64,000 bases of DNA from Vagococcus lutrae (GCF_003987555.1 NZ_NGJW01000001.1:124001-188000), one strand, 5' to 3'; positions 53,697 to 63,496 are shown, counted from the stretch's first letter. Made by a program: numbers and translations. Notes: generated from the sequence alone by a model not told the origin.

Positions 53697-55058
53697 TTAT
53701 TCTGTTTCCTCATTCTTACTAAAGAATTTCTTTTCTTTTTCTTCCTCATCCACTTCTTCTTCAGGATGAAACTTTACTCTTATTTGTAAAACACGTGAAC
53801 CTTCCATCTCTTCTGATGTCAGAGTTAAATTATCAACTTCGTAAGTTAATTTTTCATTTTCTTCAGGAATCGTTCCTAAAGCAGTAATTAAGTAACCTGC
53901 CATCGAGTCGACATCATTCATATCTAACTTCGTATTGAAACACTCATTAAACTCATCGATTGGCATGCGTCCTTGTACAAGGTATTCATTCTCACCAACT
54001 TGAGTGTATAGATTTTCTACTTCGTCAGATTCGTCATCAATCTCGCCAACAATTTCTTCTAGCAAATCTTCTAACGTCACAATGCCCACCATTCCGCCAT
54101 ATTCATCAAGTAGAATCGCCATTTGATTTTGCGTACGACGTAATTCTAATAATAAATCATCAGTAAAAATCGTTTCAGGTACGAATAACGGCTCATGGAT
54201 AACATCCATCAAATCTATTTTTTCAAATCCGTGCTGATGAGCATATTTTAATAAATTTTTCAAATGGAGCACACCAATGACTTTGTCTTTGTCATCTTCA
54301 TAAACGGGAATCCGTGAGAAGTTTTGCGACATGACTTTATCTAAATTTTCATCAATCGGATCAAGTAAATCAATCATGAAAGCATCCGTACGTGGTACCA
54401 TGACTTCTCGAGCTAACGTGGTATCAAGGGAAAAAACACCCTGCACCATTTCCAACTCATCCATTTCTAAGACGCCTTCTTTTTCTAATAAGTAACGCAT
54501 TTCATCACGCGTCATCTTATTATCATCATCGTCAAATTTCATTGGCGTAATTCGGCTAAGCAAGTCCGTCGAAACTGATAGTAGCCAAACAAATGGACGA
54601 GCGATAAAGCCTATCGCCATAATCGGTCCAACAGCAAACTGTGCGACCTCTTCCGATTTATTTAACGCAATCCGCTTAGGATATAACTCTCCAAACACAA
54701 TTGAGATATACGTTAAAGCAATCAAAACAATAAACTTAGATGCTTGAATCGCCCATATCTTATCACCAAAAACCGGCGCTAATTTTAGAGCAAAGCTATC
54801 TGCTAAAGACGCCCCGGATAAAATATTGACTAATGTAATGCCAACTTGAATCGTCGATAAAAAATTACTCGTATTATCTAATAATTTAACCAATCGTTCA
54901 GCAGCCTTATCGCCACCTTCTGCTTTCTGTTGAACTCGATTAATATTCAACGACACGACGGCAATCTCTGCCGCGGCAAAAAAGGCGTTTAGTAATGTCA
55001 AGACAATTAAAATACCAAATAATACTAATAAAGACTGACTCTCTGGATCAGCAGTCAT
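53697..55058 (-). CDS. CNNM/CorC (hemolysin-like) membrane protein
   Basis: 453 aa. An N-terminal DUF21 membrane domain (about 1-190, with F-F-A-A-A-E-I-A-V-V and F-G-E-L-Y-P-K) is followed by a CBS pair (about 210-330, V-M-V-P-R-T-D and G-G-M-V-G-I-V-T-L-E-D) and a CorC/HlyC transporter-associated domain. The family is now linked to Mg2+ or other divalent-cation export; the hemolysin name is historical. ATG 55058 is used as the in-frame GTG upstream covers the GAGGAG ribosome site. Confidence 0.88.
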   Translation of the reverse strand: MTADPESQSLLVLFGILIVLTLLNAFFAAAEIAVVSLNINRVQQKAEGGDKAAERLVKLLDNTSNFLSTIQVGITLVNILSGASLADSFALKLAPVFGDKIWAIQASKFIVLIALTYISIVFGELYPKRIALNKSEEVAQFAVGPIMAIGFIARPFVWLLSVSTDLLSRITPMKFDDDDNKMTRDEMRYLLEKEGVLEMDELEMVQGVFSLDTTLAREVMVPRTDAFMIDLLDPIDENLDKVMSQNFSRIPVYEDDKDKVIGVLHLKNLLKYAHQHGFEKIDLMDVIHEPLFVPETIFTDDLLLELRRTQNQMAILLDEYGGMVGIVTLEDLLEEIVGEIDDESDEVENLYTQVGENEYLVQGRMPIDEFNECFNTKLDMNDVDSMAGYLITALGTIPEENEKLTYEVDNLTLTSEEMEGSRVLQIRVKFHPEEEVDEEEKEKKFFSKNEETE

Positions 55059-55127
55059 ACGCTGTTCTCTCCTCACAAAATAAATTTAATTAAAACACAA
55101 TTAATCAACATTCTATCACAAACACCA

Positions 55128-56282
55128 CTATCTTTCAATTTTTTCAATCGTTTTGTCAGTGTCTTTTTGCGATAACAACTCTCGTCGATTCCTAACTTGT
55201 ACCATATCATACACATGGATAAAAACTGTCTTACACACTGCATAGAACGGTACACCTAAAATCATACCTAATAATCCGGCAATATTCCCTGCGACTAATA
55301 AAATGATGATAATCGTTAACGGATGAATATCCAAACTCTTACCAATCACATTAGGATAAATAATATTCCCGTCGATTTGTTGGACAATTAACACGACCAC
55401 ACAAGCGAGTGCCGCATGTAACAACGCTTTTTCATGACCACTAAACAAAGTAACAAATAGAGCTGGTGCTAAACCAAGATACGGCCCAACATACGGAATC
55501 ATATTCGTAATCCCAGCGATTATACCAAATAGAAAGGCATATTCGACACCAATAATCTTGTACCCAATCATCGTTCCTACCGCTACGAACGTACATTCAA
55601 TCGCTTGCCCGCTAATATACTTAGAAATGGTTTGACTCATCTTGCTTAAGAGAGATAATATCTCCTCTTTTGACTGTGTTGGAAGATACTTTTCTAACAT
55701 AGGTATCATTCGATCTCCGTCTTTTAACATGTAAAACAGCATAAACGGTACTGTAACAACTACAATTGTTATATTAGCAAAAACCCCAACAAAAGAACCC
55801 AGTCCAGAAGAGACACCATTAATGACATTTTTGACAATTGAGCCTAAAGATAAATCCATTTTATCTAAATAAGATTGCACGTCTAAGTCTCTTACAAATG
55901 GATGTTTGAATAATTGATTAGTCCAATTTTCAACAGATGTGACAACTTGAGGTAAATTTTGAATTAACTGACCCATCTGCTTCACGAGATTAGGAATAAT
56001 TAAACTGACAAAAAAGATAAAGATTCCGATGAAAAAAAGTAACACCACTACTACTGACAAATTCTTAGATAGCTTAGCCTTTTCTTGCAGCAATTCCACT
56101 AACGGATTTAACATGTAATATAAAAACCCTGCAATTAAAATAGGTGAAAATAACGTTGAAAAGAATGTGAAGAACGGCTGAAACACAAAATCAATCTTCG
56201 TCGACACGAAAATCAAACTCGCAATAATCAACAATTCGAGAGACCAAAACATCAATTTAGAGTTTCTTAATCGCTCAAACAT
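55128..56282 (-). CDS. AI-2E family transporter
   Basis: 384-aa membrane protein with about eight helices. Family features: the N-terminal helices, F-L-Y-Y-M-L-N-P-L-V, a central soluble stretch (about 95-170), G-I-I-A-G-I-T-N-M-I-P-Y-V-G-P and Q-Q-I-D-G-N-I-I-Y-P-N-V-I-G-K-S. Members include AI-2 exporters and Na+/H+ antiporters, so substrate is open. AAGGAGG precedes the ATG. It lies 69 nt before the CNNM gene and may share its transcript. Confidence 0.88.
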   Translation of the reverse strand: MFERLRNSKLMFWSLELLIIASLIFVSTKIDFVFQPFFTFFSTLFSPILIAGFLYYMLNPLVELLQEKAKLSKNLSVVVVLLFFIGIFIFFVSLIIPNLVKQMGQLIQNLPQVVTSVENWTNQLFKHPFVRDLDVQSYLDKMDLSLGSIVKNVINGVSSGLGSFVGVFANITIVVVTVPFMLFYMLKDGDRMIPMLEKYLPTQSKEEILSLLSKMSQTISKYISGQAIECTFVAVGTMIGYKIIGVEYAFLFGIIAGITNMIPYVGPYLGLAPALFVTLFSGHEKALLHAALACVVVLIVQQIDGNIIYPNVIGKSLDIHPLTIIIILLVAGNIAGLLGMILGVPFYAVCKTVFIHVYDMVQVRNRRELLSQKDTDKTIEKIER

Positions 56283-56414
56283 TTAAAACCTCCTTATTTT
56301 TACTTAATAACCATTTAAAAATGACACTATCTACTATATAATACAAAATATATATAAATTATCCTTTTTTTAAAAATGATTGTCAATATATTTATCACAA
56401 TAGGAGGGCCCCTC

Positions 56415-56852
56415 ATGATTTATCACATTGAACACACAGATACTATTATTTCGCCTATCTATCAAGACGCTCTCACACTTAGAAAAATAATCTTTGTTGA
56501 AGAGCAAAATGTTCCACTTTCTATTGAAATTGATGCTTTTGAAAAACACTGTCGTCACTTCGTCTTATATCATGACGAAACCCCTTTAGCCACCTGTCGT
56601 TCCTTACCACTTGAAAATGCTCAGTTAAAACTACAACGTATGGCAGTAAAAAAAGAGTATCGTGGTCAGCACATTGGTTCCTATCTCTTAAATCATGTGA
56701 TTCAAGATGCTCAAAACGAAGGATATCACTCTATCATTCTAGGAGCACAAGAACACGCTGTTCCTTTTTATCAAGCTTTAGGGTTTAATATTTGTAGTCC
56801 ACGCTACATGGATGCTAATATTCCTCATTTTGACATGAAAAAAGAAATTTAA
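56415..56852 (+). CDS. GNAT-family N-acetyltransferase
   Basis: 145 aa. Acetyl-CoA loop V-K-K-E-Y-R-G-Q-H-I-G-S-Y-L-L near 80-94. The R-x-x-I-F-V-E-E-Q-N-V-P segment (near 25-38) resembles the ElaA/YjcF type; G-A-Q-E-H-A-V-P-F-Y and L-G-F complete the fold. ATG 56415 follows AGGAGG; the ORF is open 13 codons upstream without a site. Substrate unknown. Confidence 0.87.
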   Translation: MIYHIEHTDTIISPIYQDALTLRKIIFVEEQNVPLSIEIDAFEKHCRHFVLYHDETPLATCRSLPLENAQLKLQRMAVKKEYRGQHIGSYLLNHVIQDAQNEGYHSIILGAQEHAVPFYQALGFNICSPRYMDANIPHFDMKKEI

Positions 56853-56944
56853 CTGGAATTATTGTTATTTTTTGTCCATAAGACTTGAAATCACGCGTAA
56901 ACATCAGTATCCTTTACATAGCAAATAAATCAAGGAGTCGCCAT

Positions 56945-57352
56945 ATGACACAAAAACAACGACAGCTTATACTTGGTCTGATTGTTCTTATTTTAATACT
57001 GTTCATTACGTTATTAAGCTTAAAATATAAAAATAAATCACCGAGAAATGGTTGGGTTCCAAATACTCCTCCTATTGTACAAACAATTTTTAAAACATCT
57101 GGAGAAGAGATTATTTTTGAAGAGCCCTACCATAAACATCAAACTGCACAACAATTAGACGAACTAGAAAATCAATTAACTGATGTTACGGAAAATATTA
57201 GAAGCAATGAGAGTAAAGAATCTTATCTAAAATGGCAACTCGCAGTTGAAGATACGATACGCTATTGTCAAAGACACGGCGATATGCGCCATATCCAGCA
57301 AGGAAAAGAGCTATTAACAAAAGGTTTCCTAAAATTTTACGAATCACCCTAA
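56945..57352 (+). CDS. Uncharacterised membrane-anchored small protein, 135 aa
   Basis: Family not recognised. One N-terminal transmembrane segment (about residues 8-28, Leu/Ile-rich) preceded by K-Q-R-Q, then an outside or inside domain of about 100 residues rich in Glu/Gln helix (A-Q-Q-L-D-E-L-E-N-Q-L-T-D-V). ATG 56945 has AAGGAG seven bases upstream. Its neighbours are the GNAT gene and the surface protein; no functional link is visible. Confidence 0.72.
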   Translation: MTQKQRQLILGLIVLILILFITLLSLKYKNKSPRNGWVPNTPPIVQTIFKTSGEEIIFEEPYHKHQTAQQLDELENQLTDVTENIRSNESKESYLKWQLAVEDTIRYCQRHGDMRHIQQGKELLTKGFLKFYESP

Positions 57353-57378
57353 GCCAATTCTAGCAATTGGCTTTTTTT
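57351..57378 (+). terminator. Terminator of the 135-aa gene
   Basis: AAGCCAATT / AATTGGCTT stem followed by a T-rich run. Confidence 0.82.
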
Positions 57379-57397
57379 ATTCCTCCCTATTTTGTGC

Positions 57398-57461
57398 TTT
57401 ACTTTCTTTTTTTTATCGTTATAATTAGGTTAAGCTTAAATAAAGTTTAGGTGTACCTAAA
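57398..57461 (+). promoter_or_regulatory. Surface-protein promoter with DtxR/MntR-like box in the leader
   Basis: TTTACT (57398-57403), 16 bp, TATAAT (57420-57425). Downstream, TTTAGGT-GT-ACCTAAA (57446-57461) matches the TTAGG-N4-CCTAA pattern of DtxR/MntR-type metalloregulators. TTAAGCTTAA (57430-57439), preceded by TTAGG, may be a second, weaker site. The ribosome site starts right after the box. Confidence 0.6.
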
Positions 57462-57474
57462 AAGGAGAGGAAAA

Positions 57475-59301
57475 ATGAAAAAAACAATTATAACATCATT
57501 GATAATCAGTGGACTTTTCATAAGTCACAACGTTTTAGCAACAGAGGTGACAACCGATTTAGCAGAACAAAGCGCAGACGTTTCAGAATTGATAGTACCT
57601 GAAACCTCATCTCTTGAGATAGGTCACGTTTTTACCGACCAACAAGGTGTTATTTATAAAATCACCTCCATCGATGGTGAACGCGGTGACGTACAAGTAG
57701 GTGATGGCGAAAGCCCTATTCCAAATCTTGGCTCGCATGTACAAATCCCTGAAACATTAGATTTTGGAGGGGTTACGTTTACCGTCAAACAAATCGGCAG
57801 TTTTGCTTTCACGAAGTATCAAGATGAAGGAGGCGCTATCGCAGAAGGTGGCTCAAATGTAGAAATTATTGAACTACCAAGGACTATCACAACCATTCAA
57901 CCAAAGGCGTTTTACTCGTCACTTGATTTACGTTTAATTCATTTTACACCAGATAGTCAGTTGACCACGATTGGAAAGGATGCCTTCGCGTTCTCAGGAT
58001 TGTCTAAAATTTCCATTCCCGATAGCGTGGTAGAAATAGGAGCCAACGCATTCGTCTTTAATGAATTTTTAACCGAGTTTCAGCTTAGCGATACGTCTTC
58101 TCTTCAAGTTATAGGAGATGGAGCGTTACGAACAACCCGTCAACTCAAACACATTTATTTACCAGCTTCTCTGATATCTATCGGCGAACGTCCATTTTCA
58201 GGTGCTATAGGACTCCAAAGTATTACCGTTAGTCCAGAAAATCTGAATTACAGTTCAATTGACGGAGTCCTATTTAATAAGACACAAGAAACGTTGATAA
58301 CATATCCAGCAGATCATGATGGCCACTCCTATACCGTTCCTGAAACGGTCGCGACCATTCACGACCACGCTTTCGAATATGATGTCAACTTAAAATCATT
58401 AACCTTATCAGATTCTGTCCGTCATGTCGGTGACCTTGCTTTTAAAAATATGCGCAAACTAGAAACCTTGCACTTAAATGAAGGATTAACATCTGTCGGC
58501 CGGCTCAGTTTCTATGGTATTAATCAGCTAAAAGAATTAACTTTGCCAAATAGCTTAACCGAATATGGGCGCAATCCTCTCTATGAATTAGACGGGTTGG
58601 AACAAATAACGATTGGAACTGGGACGACTCATCTACCCGCTAACTTCTTAGGAGGGCCTTTCACTCAACTTCACACGATAACAATACTAGGTGAAGAGGT
58701 TACATTTGATGATGATATGTTTAATTTCTTTGATAGTACGGATTGGCAAAATCTAAAATTTTTCGTTACAAACGAAAACGTTAGACAACGGCTGTTAGAT
58801 ACTTTAACGATTGAAAAAGAACAAGTCAAATTGTTAGAGAGCTTACCAGAAGCCCCAGTCACTCCTACTGAACCAGATGAAACAGAAGATACACAACAAC
58901 CAGAGAGTCCAAATGAAACAGAAGAAAGTGAAACAGGCACACCGACCACACCTACTCAACCAAACGAAGAGAACGAGAATGAACAGCAAGAAGATAATAC
59001 GGATACATCAAAAGATAAGGAGCAAGATGATAATAAAACGCCTAAACCTGATGCTGACAAACCTTTAGAAAATGAAATAGATAAACAAACGACTTTACCA
59101 TCAAGTCCTAACAAGCATCCTAATCACAATCAAGTGGATGTGTCCGTGATACATGCAGAACAACAAGAGCATGCTAAAAAAGCCGCTCATTCATCTCAAC
59201 GCTTGCCACAAACAAGCGAAGATAAGAAAAGTAATCTCTTACTTGTCATCGGCAGTACACTTTCAACAACTGCCGCGATAATCTTCTATAAGAAACATTA
59301 A
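57475..59301 (+). CDS. LPXTS-anchored BspA-like leucine-rich-repeat surface protein
   Basis: 608 aa. Signal peptide about 1-23 (ending V-L-A-T-E). Residues about 40-450 carry LRR_5 (BspA/TpLRR) repeats, for example L-T-T-I-G-K-D-A-F-A-F-S, V-V-E-I-G-A-N-A-F, and A-T-I-H-D-H-A-F. Residues about 455-570 are a Pro/Glu/Thr/Asn/Asp-rich wall-spanning stretch. The sorting signal at 577-581 reads L-P-Q-T-S, not the usual L-P-x-T-G, and is followed by E-D-K-K, a hydrophobic segment and K-K-H. BspA proteins bind host or microbial ligands in other species. Start ATG 57475 with AAGGAGAGG. Own promoter and terminator. Confidence 0.88.
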   Translation: MKKTIITSLIISGLFISHNVLATEVTTDLAEQSADVSELIVPETSSLEIGHVFTDQQGVIYKITSIDGERGDVQVGDGESPIPNLGSHVQIPETLDFGGVTFTVKQIGSFAFTKYQDEGGAIAEGGSNVEIIELPRTITTIQPKAFYSSLDLRLIHFTPDSQLTTIGKDAFAFSGLSKISIPDSVVEIGANAFVFNEFLTEFQLSDTSSLQVIGDGALRTTRQLKHIYLPASLISIGERPFSGAIGLQSITVSPENLNYSSIDGVLFNKTQETLITYPADHDGHSYTVPETVATIHDHAFEYDVNLKSLTLSDSVRHVGDLAFKNMRKLETLHLNEGLTSVGRLSFYGINQLKELTLPNSLTEYGRNPLYELDGLEQITIGTGTTHLPANFLGGPFTQLHTITILGEEVTFDDDMFNFFDSTDWQNLKFFVTNENVRQRLLDTLTIEKEQVKLLESLPEAPVTPTEPDETEDTQQPESPNETEESETGTPTTPTQPNEENENEQQEDNTDTSKDKEQDDNKTPKPDADKPLENEIDKQTTLPSSPNKHPNHNQVDVSVIHAEQQEHAKKAAHSSQRLPQTSEDKKSNLLLVIGSTLSTTAAIIFYKKH

Positions 59302-59343
59302 CTTGTTTATTTCGACAACCCTCCAAATTGTCGTTTTAATATA

Positions 59344-59374
59344 AAAAAAGACTGTCTTTTCGACAGTCTTTTTT
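59344..59374. terminator. Bidirectional terminator
   Basis: AAAAAAGACTGTC / GACAGTCTTTTTT with loop TTTTC, between the convergent surface-protein gene and fructokinase. Confidence 0.9.
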
Positions 59375-59375
59375 G

Positions 59376-60248
59376 CTACTCTGTTCTATTTTTATCCAGT
59401 GTTTTCTCAGCAAGTATTAAACAGCCTTTAATCCCTGCATTATCTCCCAAACCACATGGGACAATATATTGATCTAATGGCGGCACTTCAACATAATGGG
59501 CTATCTTTTTTGAATAAGCTTCACGAATAAGAGGAAATAGATGCTCTTGTTTCATAACTCCCCCTCCGAAGACAATCATCTCTGGTGATAGAATAAGTGT
59601 GTAATTCATGACTGCCTGTGCCAAATAGTCTGCTTCTATTTGCCAATAATCATGTTCAACAGGTAAATTTGATGCCTTCTCATTTAAACGTTTTTCAATA
59701 GCTGGTCCGGAAGCTAATCCCTCTAAACAATTATGATGGAATGGACAATTCCCTTCAAACGAATCATCTTCATGCAAACGAACCAAAAGATGTCCCATTT
59801 CTGGATGTCCATATCCTTCTAGTAAGTGCCCATTTACTACAGCTCCTCCTCCTATGCCCGTACCAACTGTAATGTAAACACAGCTTTTTTTTTCCTTTGC
59901 AGCTCCGAAAGTTATTTCTCCCAAAGCCGCTGCATTTACATCTGTTGTCCAGCCAATTGGAACTGATAATGCTGAAGATAGCGTTCCAACAAAATCGTAG
60001 TTTTGCCAAGCTACTTTTGGGGTGTTAGTAATATAACCATATGTTTTGGAATCTTTATTAACATCAATGGGACCAAAAGAGCCTACACCTAACGCTTCAA
60101 TCGGATATCTTTTAAAAAAATCAACAACTTTTTTAACAGTTTCACTTGGTGTTGTTGTGGGAATACTTAATCTTTCAATAATATTTAACTCATTATCACT
60201 GACCGCACAGACAAATTTAGTTCCACCAGCTTCTATACCACCTAACAC
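59376..60248 (-). CDS. scrK: ROK-family fructokinase
   Basis: Phosphorylates fructose released by the adjacent GH32 enzyme. 290 aa. ATP loop G-I-E-A-G-G-T-K at residues 4-11, the ROK signature V-G-T-G-I-G-G-G-A-V-V-N-G near 127-139, and the zinc-binding cluster H-P-E-M-G-H with C-P-F-H-H-N-C. Start GTG 60248 has AAAGGAG eleven bases upstream and overlaps the GH32 stop. Last gene of the sugar operon. Confidence 0.9.
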   Translation of the reverse strand: MLGGIEAGGTKFVCAVSDNELNIIERLSIPTTTPSETVKKVVDFFKRYPIEALGVGSFGPIDVNKDSKTYGYITNTPKVAWQNYDFVGTLSSALSVPIGWTTDVNAAALGEITFGAAKEKKSCVYITVGTGIGGGAVVNGHLLEGYGHPEMGHLLVRLHEDDSFEGNCPFHHNCLEGLASGPAIEKRLNEKASNLPVEHDYWQIEADYLAQAVMNYTLILSPEMIVFGGGVMKQEHLFPLIREAYSKKIAHYVEVPPLDQYIVPCGLGDNAGIKGCLILAEKTLDKNRTE

Positions 60249-61714
60249 GATTCATCCAACTCCTTTATGTCAAGACAGTCTATCATTACGTCACTGGATG
60301 ATGTCATCTCTAACCTTAATTTTGGTTGTTTTTGATAGAAATTCAACGAGAAAGTTGTGGCATCATCTAAGAAGACTTCTAAAGTCGATACATCAACAAA
60401 GATTTCGATAACATAGGTATCTTTTAATAATTCATAACTGCGACTACGCAAAGGTTTACTTTCTGCTCCCACAATATCATAGCCACTTTGGCTTCGATCA
60501 ATGGTCATTAATTTATCAGAATTGTTTAATATTATTTCCACATATTCTTCTTCAGAGCCAATTTTTATAGTTACATTTGCTTTATTAAATTCTTCCACAT
60601 GTAATTTGATAGATGATGCACATGGTAAAATTTGATAAAAGGAATCTGAGTTTTCATTAAGTGTGATATTCTTAAAATTAGATATTGACACGAACGATTC
60701 TTCAACTGAAAGTATCGGCGTTTGTATTAATCGATTTTCACTAACATTCAATTTTCGTGGCAGTGTCATCGAGCCTACCCAACCATGTTTTAAATCATTC
60801 GTCGGCATGTTACGGTCCCACATTTGCATCCACGCAACCATAATACGTTGCCCTTCGTCATCTTCACAGGTCTGAGGAGCATAAAAATCTAATCCACTGT
60901 CTATTTCATGTGAGTTTTCTACATGAAATTCCCCCTTCTGCCAATCAACTTGTCCGATAAAAGCAATAGTAGAACTACGATTATGAAAAGCATACTTCTC
61001 TGGCAACATAGCGATAGGAGACATGATTAAAACATCTTTTCCATCCAGTTGAAATAAATCCGGACACTCCCACATGATTCCTTCCTGTTCTTCCCCTTCT
61101 AAAAGAATTGATACATACTCCCAATTTATTAAGTCCGACGATTGAAACAGCAGTATCCGACCTCGTTCATCTGATGTTTTTGATGCCACAACACAATAAT
61201 ATTTGTTGTCATGTTCAAACACCTTTGGATCTCTAAAATCTGCAATGTCTGCAACACCTTCAATGTGACTCTCATCAATCACAGGGTTTTTTTCATATTT
61301 CTTAAAATGAATACCATCCTCAGAATAAGCTAAACACTGGGTTTCTCTTCGCTCACCATTTCGTTCATAATGACCTGTATACATTAAGTATAGTTTCCCA
61401 TCTTTTTCAATAGCACTACCAGAAAAACACCCATCAATCTCATAATTTTCCTCAGGTGCTAATGCCACTGGCAAATGCTCCCAATGAATTAAATCTTTTG
61501 ATTTGGCATGTCCCCAATGCATTGGTCCCCAAACACTTTGATAAGGATAGTGTTGATAAAACAGATGATACTCTCCTTTAAAATAGACAAAACCATTTGG
61601 ATCATTCATCCAACCAACCGGTGGAGTTAAATGATACTTTGGACGATATGTTTCTATCATCTTGTCCTGATTCTCTTCAATAAATTTATTTGCTTGTTCT
61701 GTTGTATATAGCAA
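60242..61714 (-). CDS. GH32 sucrose/fructan hydrolase
   Basis: 490 aa. The catalytic nucleophile is in W-M-N-D-P-N-G (Asp near 37), stabiliser Asp in F-R-D-P-K-V-F, and acid/base Glu in W-E-C-P-D-L. A beta-sandwich forms the C-terminus. No signal peptide, so it acts on sugar taken up. It may hydrolyse sucrose, sucrose-6-phosphate or short fructo-oligosaccharides; pairing with an ABC importer rather than a PTS favours unphosphorylated substrates. TTG 61714 has AGGAG eight bases upstream and directly follows the permease stop. Confidence 0.9.
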   Translation of the reverse strand: MLYTTEQANKFIEENQDKMIETYRPKYHLTPPVGWMNDPNGFVYFKGEYHLFYQHYPYQSVWGPMHWGHAKSKDLIHWEHLPVALAPEENYEIDGCFSGSAIEKDGKLYLMYTGHYERNGERRETQCLAYSEDGIHFKKYEKNPVIDESHIEGVADIADFRDPKVFEHDNKYYCVVASKTSDERGRILLFQSSDLINWEYVSILLEGEEQEGIMWECPDLFQLDGKDVLIMSPIAMLPEKYAFHNRSSTIAFIGQVDWQKGEFHVENSHEIDSGLDFYAPQTCEDDEGQRIMVAWMQMWDRNMPTNDLKHGWVGSMTLPRKLNVSENRLIQTPILSVEESFVSISNFKNITLNENSDSFYQILPCASSIKLHVEEFNKANVTIKIGSEEEYVEIILNNSDKLMTIDRSQSGYDIVGAESKPLRSRSYELLKDTYVIEIFVDVSTLEVFLDDATTFSLNFYQKQPKLRLEMTSSSDVMIDCLDIKELDESC

Positions 61715-62560
61715 TTATTTCACTCCTGTTCCTTGACTTCCTAATCCTTGCACCAAATATTTTTGGAAAAACACATAGATTAAAATTAGTGGTATAGTAG
61801 ATATTGTCAAAATAGCCATAACCTGATTTGTATAAACTGGCGTTGTATTATTAATATTCGTAATTGCAACTTGTAGTGGAAAAGCTTCCGTGTCTGTTAA
61901 AACCATTAATGGCCAAATATAATCATTCCACGATGCGATAAATGACAATGTGCCAACTGTTGCAATCGCCGGTTTTGACATCGGCAACATAACATTCCAA
62001 AAAACTCTAAAATTACTTGCTCCCTCTATTTTAGCTGATTCAATAATCTCATCTGGTATAGCCTTAAAAAAGTTAGTAAACATATAAATAAATAATGGAC
62101 TCGCTAAAATCGGTAAAATAACTGCCATACGGCTATTTAATAAACCCAATTTTTGGACAATAGAGAACTTAGATATCATGATCGTTTCACCTGGTATGAC
62201 GAGTAACGCAATCATTAAAGCAAACAAAAATTTCTTCCCTTTAAAGTCAAACTTTGCAAATGAATACCCCGCTAATGAATTCACTATGATAGACCCTACT
62301 GTTACGGTCAATGCATACATCACACTATTCGCTGTATAGCGAACAACATTAAAACGTGTAAACACTTCTTGAAATGATAAAAACCATTCGCTAGGATTTA
62401 ATGACGGTAAAAAAGAACGCCATGTTCCCATTTCTTGATAAATAGCAGCTTCAGTTTTTAAAGCAGAACTAATCATCCAAACTAGTGGGAAGATGAAAAA
62501 ACAAGCAAGTAATATCATAAGTATAATACTTAAAATTTGATACATTCTTTTTTTAGTCAT
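61715..62560 (-). CDS. Sugar ABC transporter permease, MalG type
   Basis: 281 aa with six helices. The EAA loop E-S-A-K-I-E-G-A-S-N-F-R-V-F-W near 185-200 contacts the ATPase. Coupled to the upstream permease by an 8-nt overlap. No ATPase gene is in the visible operon. Confidence 0.9.
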   Translation of the reverse strand: MTKKRMYQILSIILMILLACFFIFPLVWMISSALKTEAAIYQEMGTWRSFLPSLNPSEWFLSFQEVFTRFNVVRYTANSVMYALTVTVGSIIVNSLAGYSFAKFDFKGKKFLFALMIALLVIPGETIMISKFSIVQKLGLLNSRMAVILPILASPLFIYMFTNFFKAIPDEIIESAKIEGASNFRVFWNVMLPMSKPAIATVGTLSFIASWNDYIWPLMVLTDTEAFPLQVAITNINNTTPVYTNQVMAILTISTIPLILIYVFFQKYLVQGLGSQGTGVK

Positions 62561-63434
62561 TATTCCGACCTCCCGTTACTCTTCTCTGTAAAAGACTAAA
62601 TATGATAATAACACCACCGTAGATAACTGTAATCGCACTAGCATATCCTACATGCCTATCTGTGAATCCAGAGCGATAAATGTAATACACAGGTGTAATG
62701 GTAGAGTTAAGCGGACCGCCCTGTGTCATTACCATAGGTTGAATAATCAACTTAAATGCATCAATTAATGTCGTTGTTAAAATCATGACACTTGTAGGTT
62801 TTAACATAGGTAAGGTAACATTTCTGAACTGTTCCCATTTATTCGCGCCATCAATTCTTGCAGCTTCGTAAATTTCACTAGGAATATTTTGTAACCCTGC
62901 CAAAAATATTAACATTTGATACCCCGCACCTTGCCACGCAGAAATAGCAATAATAACAAACATCGCTTGTTTTGGACTTGTTAAGAATGGCTGTGCATTG
63001 ATTCCTACTTTTAACAACAAAGCATTAATTAATCCATCTGTTGGATTTAATAGATAAAGCCATAATACAGAAACAACGACAAGTGACATTACAACTGGAG
63101 CAAAGAAAGCAATTTTGAAAAAAGTATTGCCTTTTCTTTTTTTATTCACGAGTAACGCAAGTCCAAGAGCTGTTCCAACTTGAATAGGCATAATAAAGAT
63201 AACAAACTTACCGATATTCCATAAACTCTTTATAAAAAGTGGGTCTTTAAAAAGAGTAATGTAGTTTCCTATTCCTATAAAGCTTCTATCTTGTGGTGTT
63301 AACATATAATAATCAGTAAAAGAGTAATATATAGATAGCAATGTTGGCAAAAACAAGAAAAGTCCTAGTAATATAAGTGCTGGTAATAAAAAGATGTAAC
63401 CTCCAAATCTTTCTTGTGCTACTTGTTTTTTCAT
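62553..63434 (-). CDS. Sugar ABC transporter permease, MalF type
   Basis: 293 aa with six helices. EAA loop E-A-A-R-I-D-G-A-N-K-W-E-Q-F near 190. It lies 62 nt after the substrate-binding gene, the gap holding a GNRA-type hairpin. Forms a heterodimer with the next gene product. Confidence 0.9.
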   Translation of the reverse strand: MKKQVAQERFGGYIFLLPALILLGLFLFLPTLLSIYYSFTDYYMLTPQDRSFIGIGNYITLFKDPLFIKSLWNIGKFVIFIMPIQVGTALGLALLVNKKRKGNTFFKIAFFAPVVMSLVVVSVLWLYLLNPTDGLINALLLKVGINAQPFLTSPKQAMFVIIAISAWQGAGYQMLIFLAGLQNIPSEIYEAARIDGANKWEQFRNVTLPMLKPTSVMILTTTLIDAFKLIIQPMVMTQGGPLNSTITPVYYIYRSGFTDRHVGYASAITVIYGGVIIIFSLLQRRVTGGRNND

Positions 63435-63464
63435 AATGTTAATTCTCCCCCCTTTTATAGGTAA

Positions 63465-63484
63465 AGGGCTAGTTGCCTAGCCCT
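63465..63484 (-). other. Intercistronic hairpin between binding protein and permeases
   Basis: On the minus strand AGGGCTAG-GCAA-CTAGCCCT folds to an 8-bp stem with a GCAA tetraloop. It is followed by few Ts, so it more likely stabilises or trims the upstream message than ends it. Confidence 0.7.
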
Positions 63485-63496
63485 CTATTCTCACTG

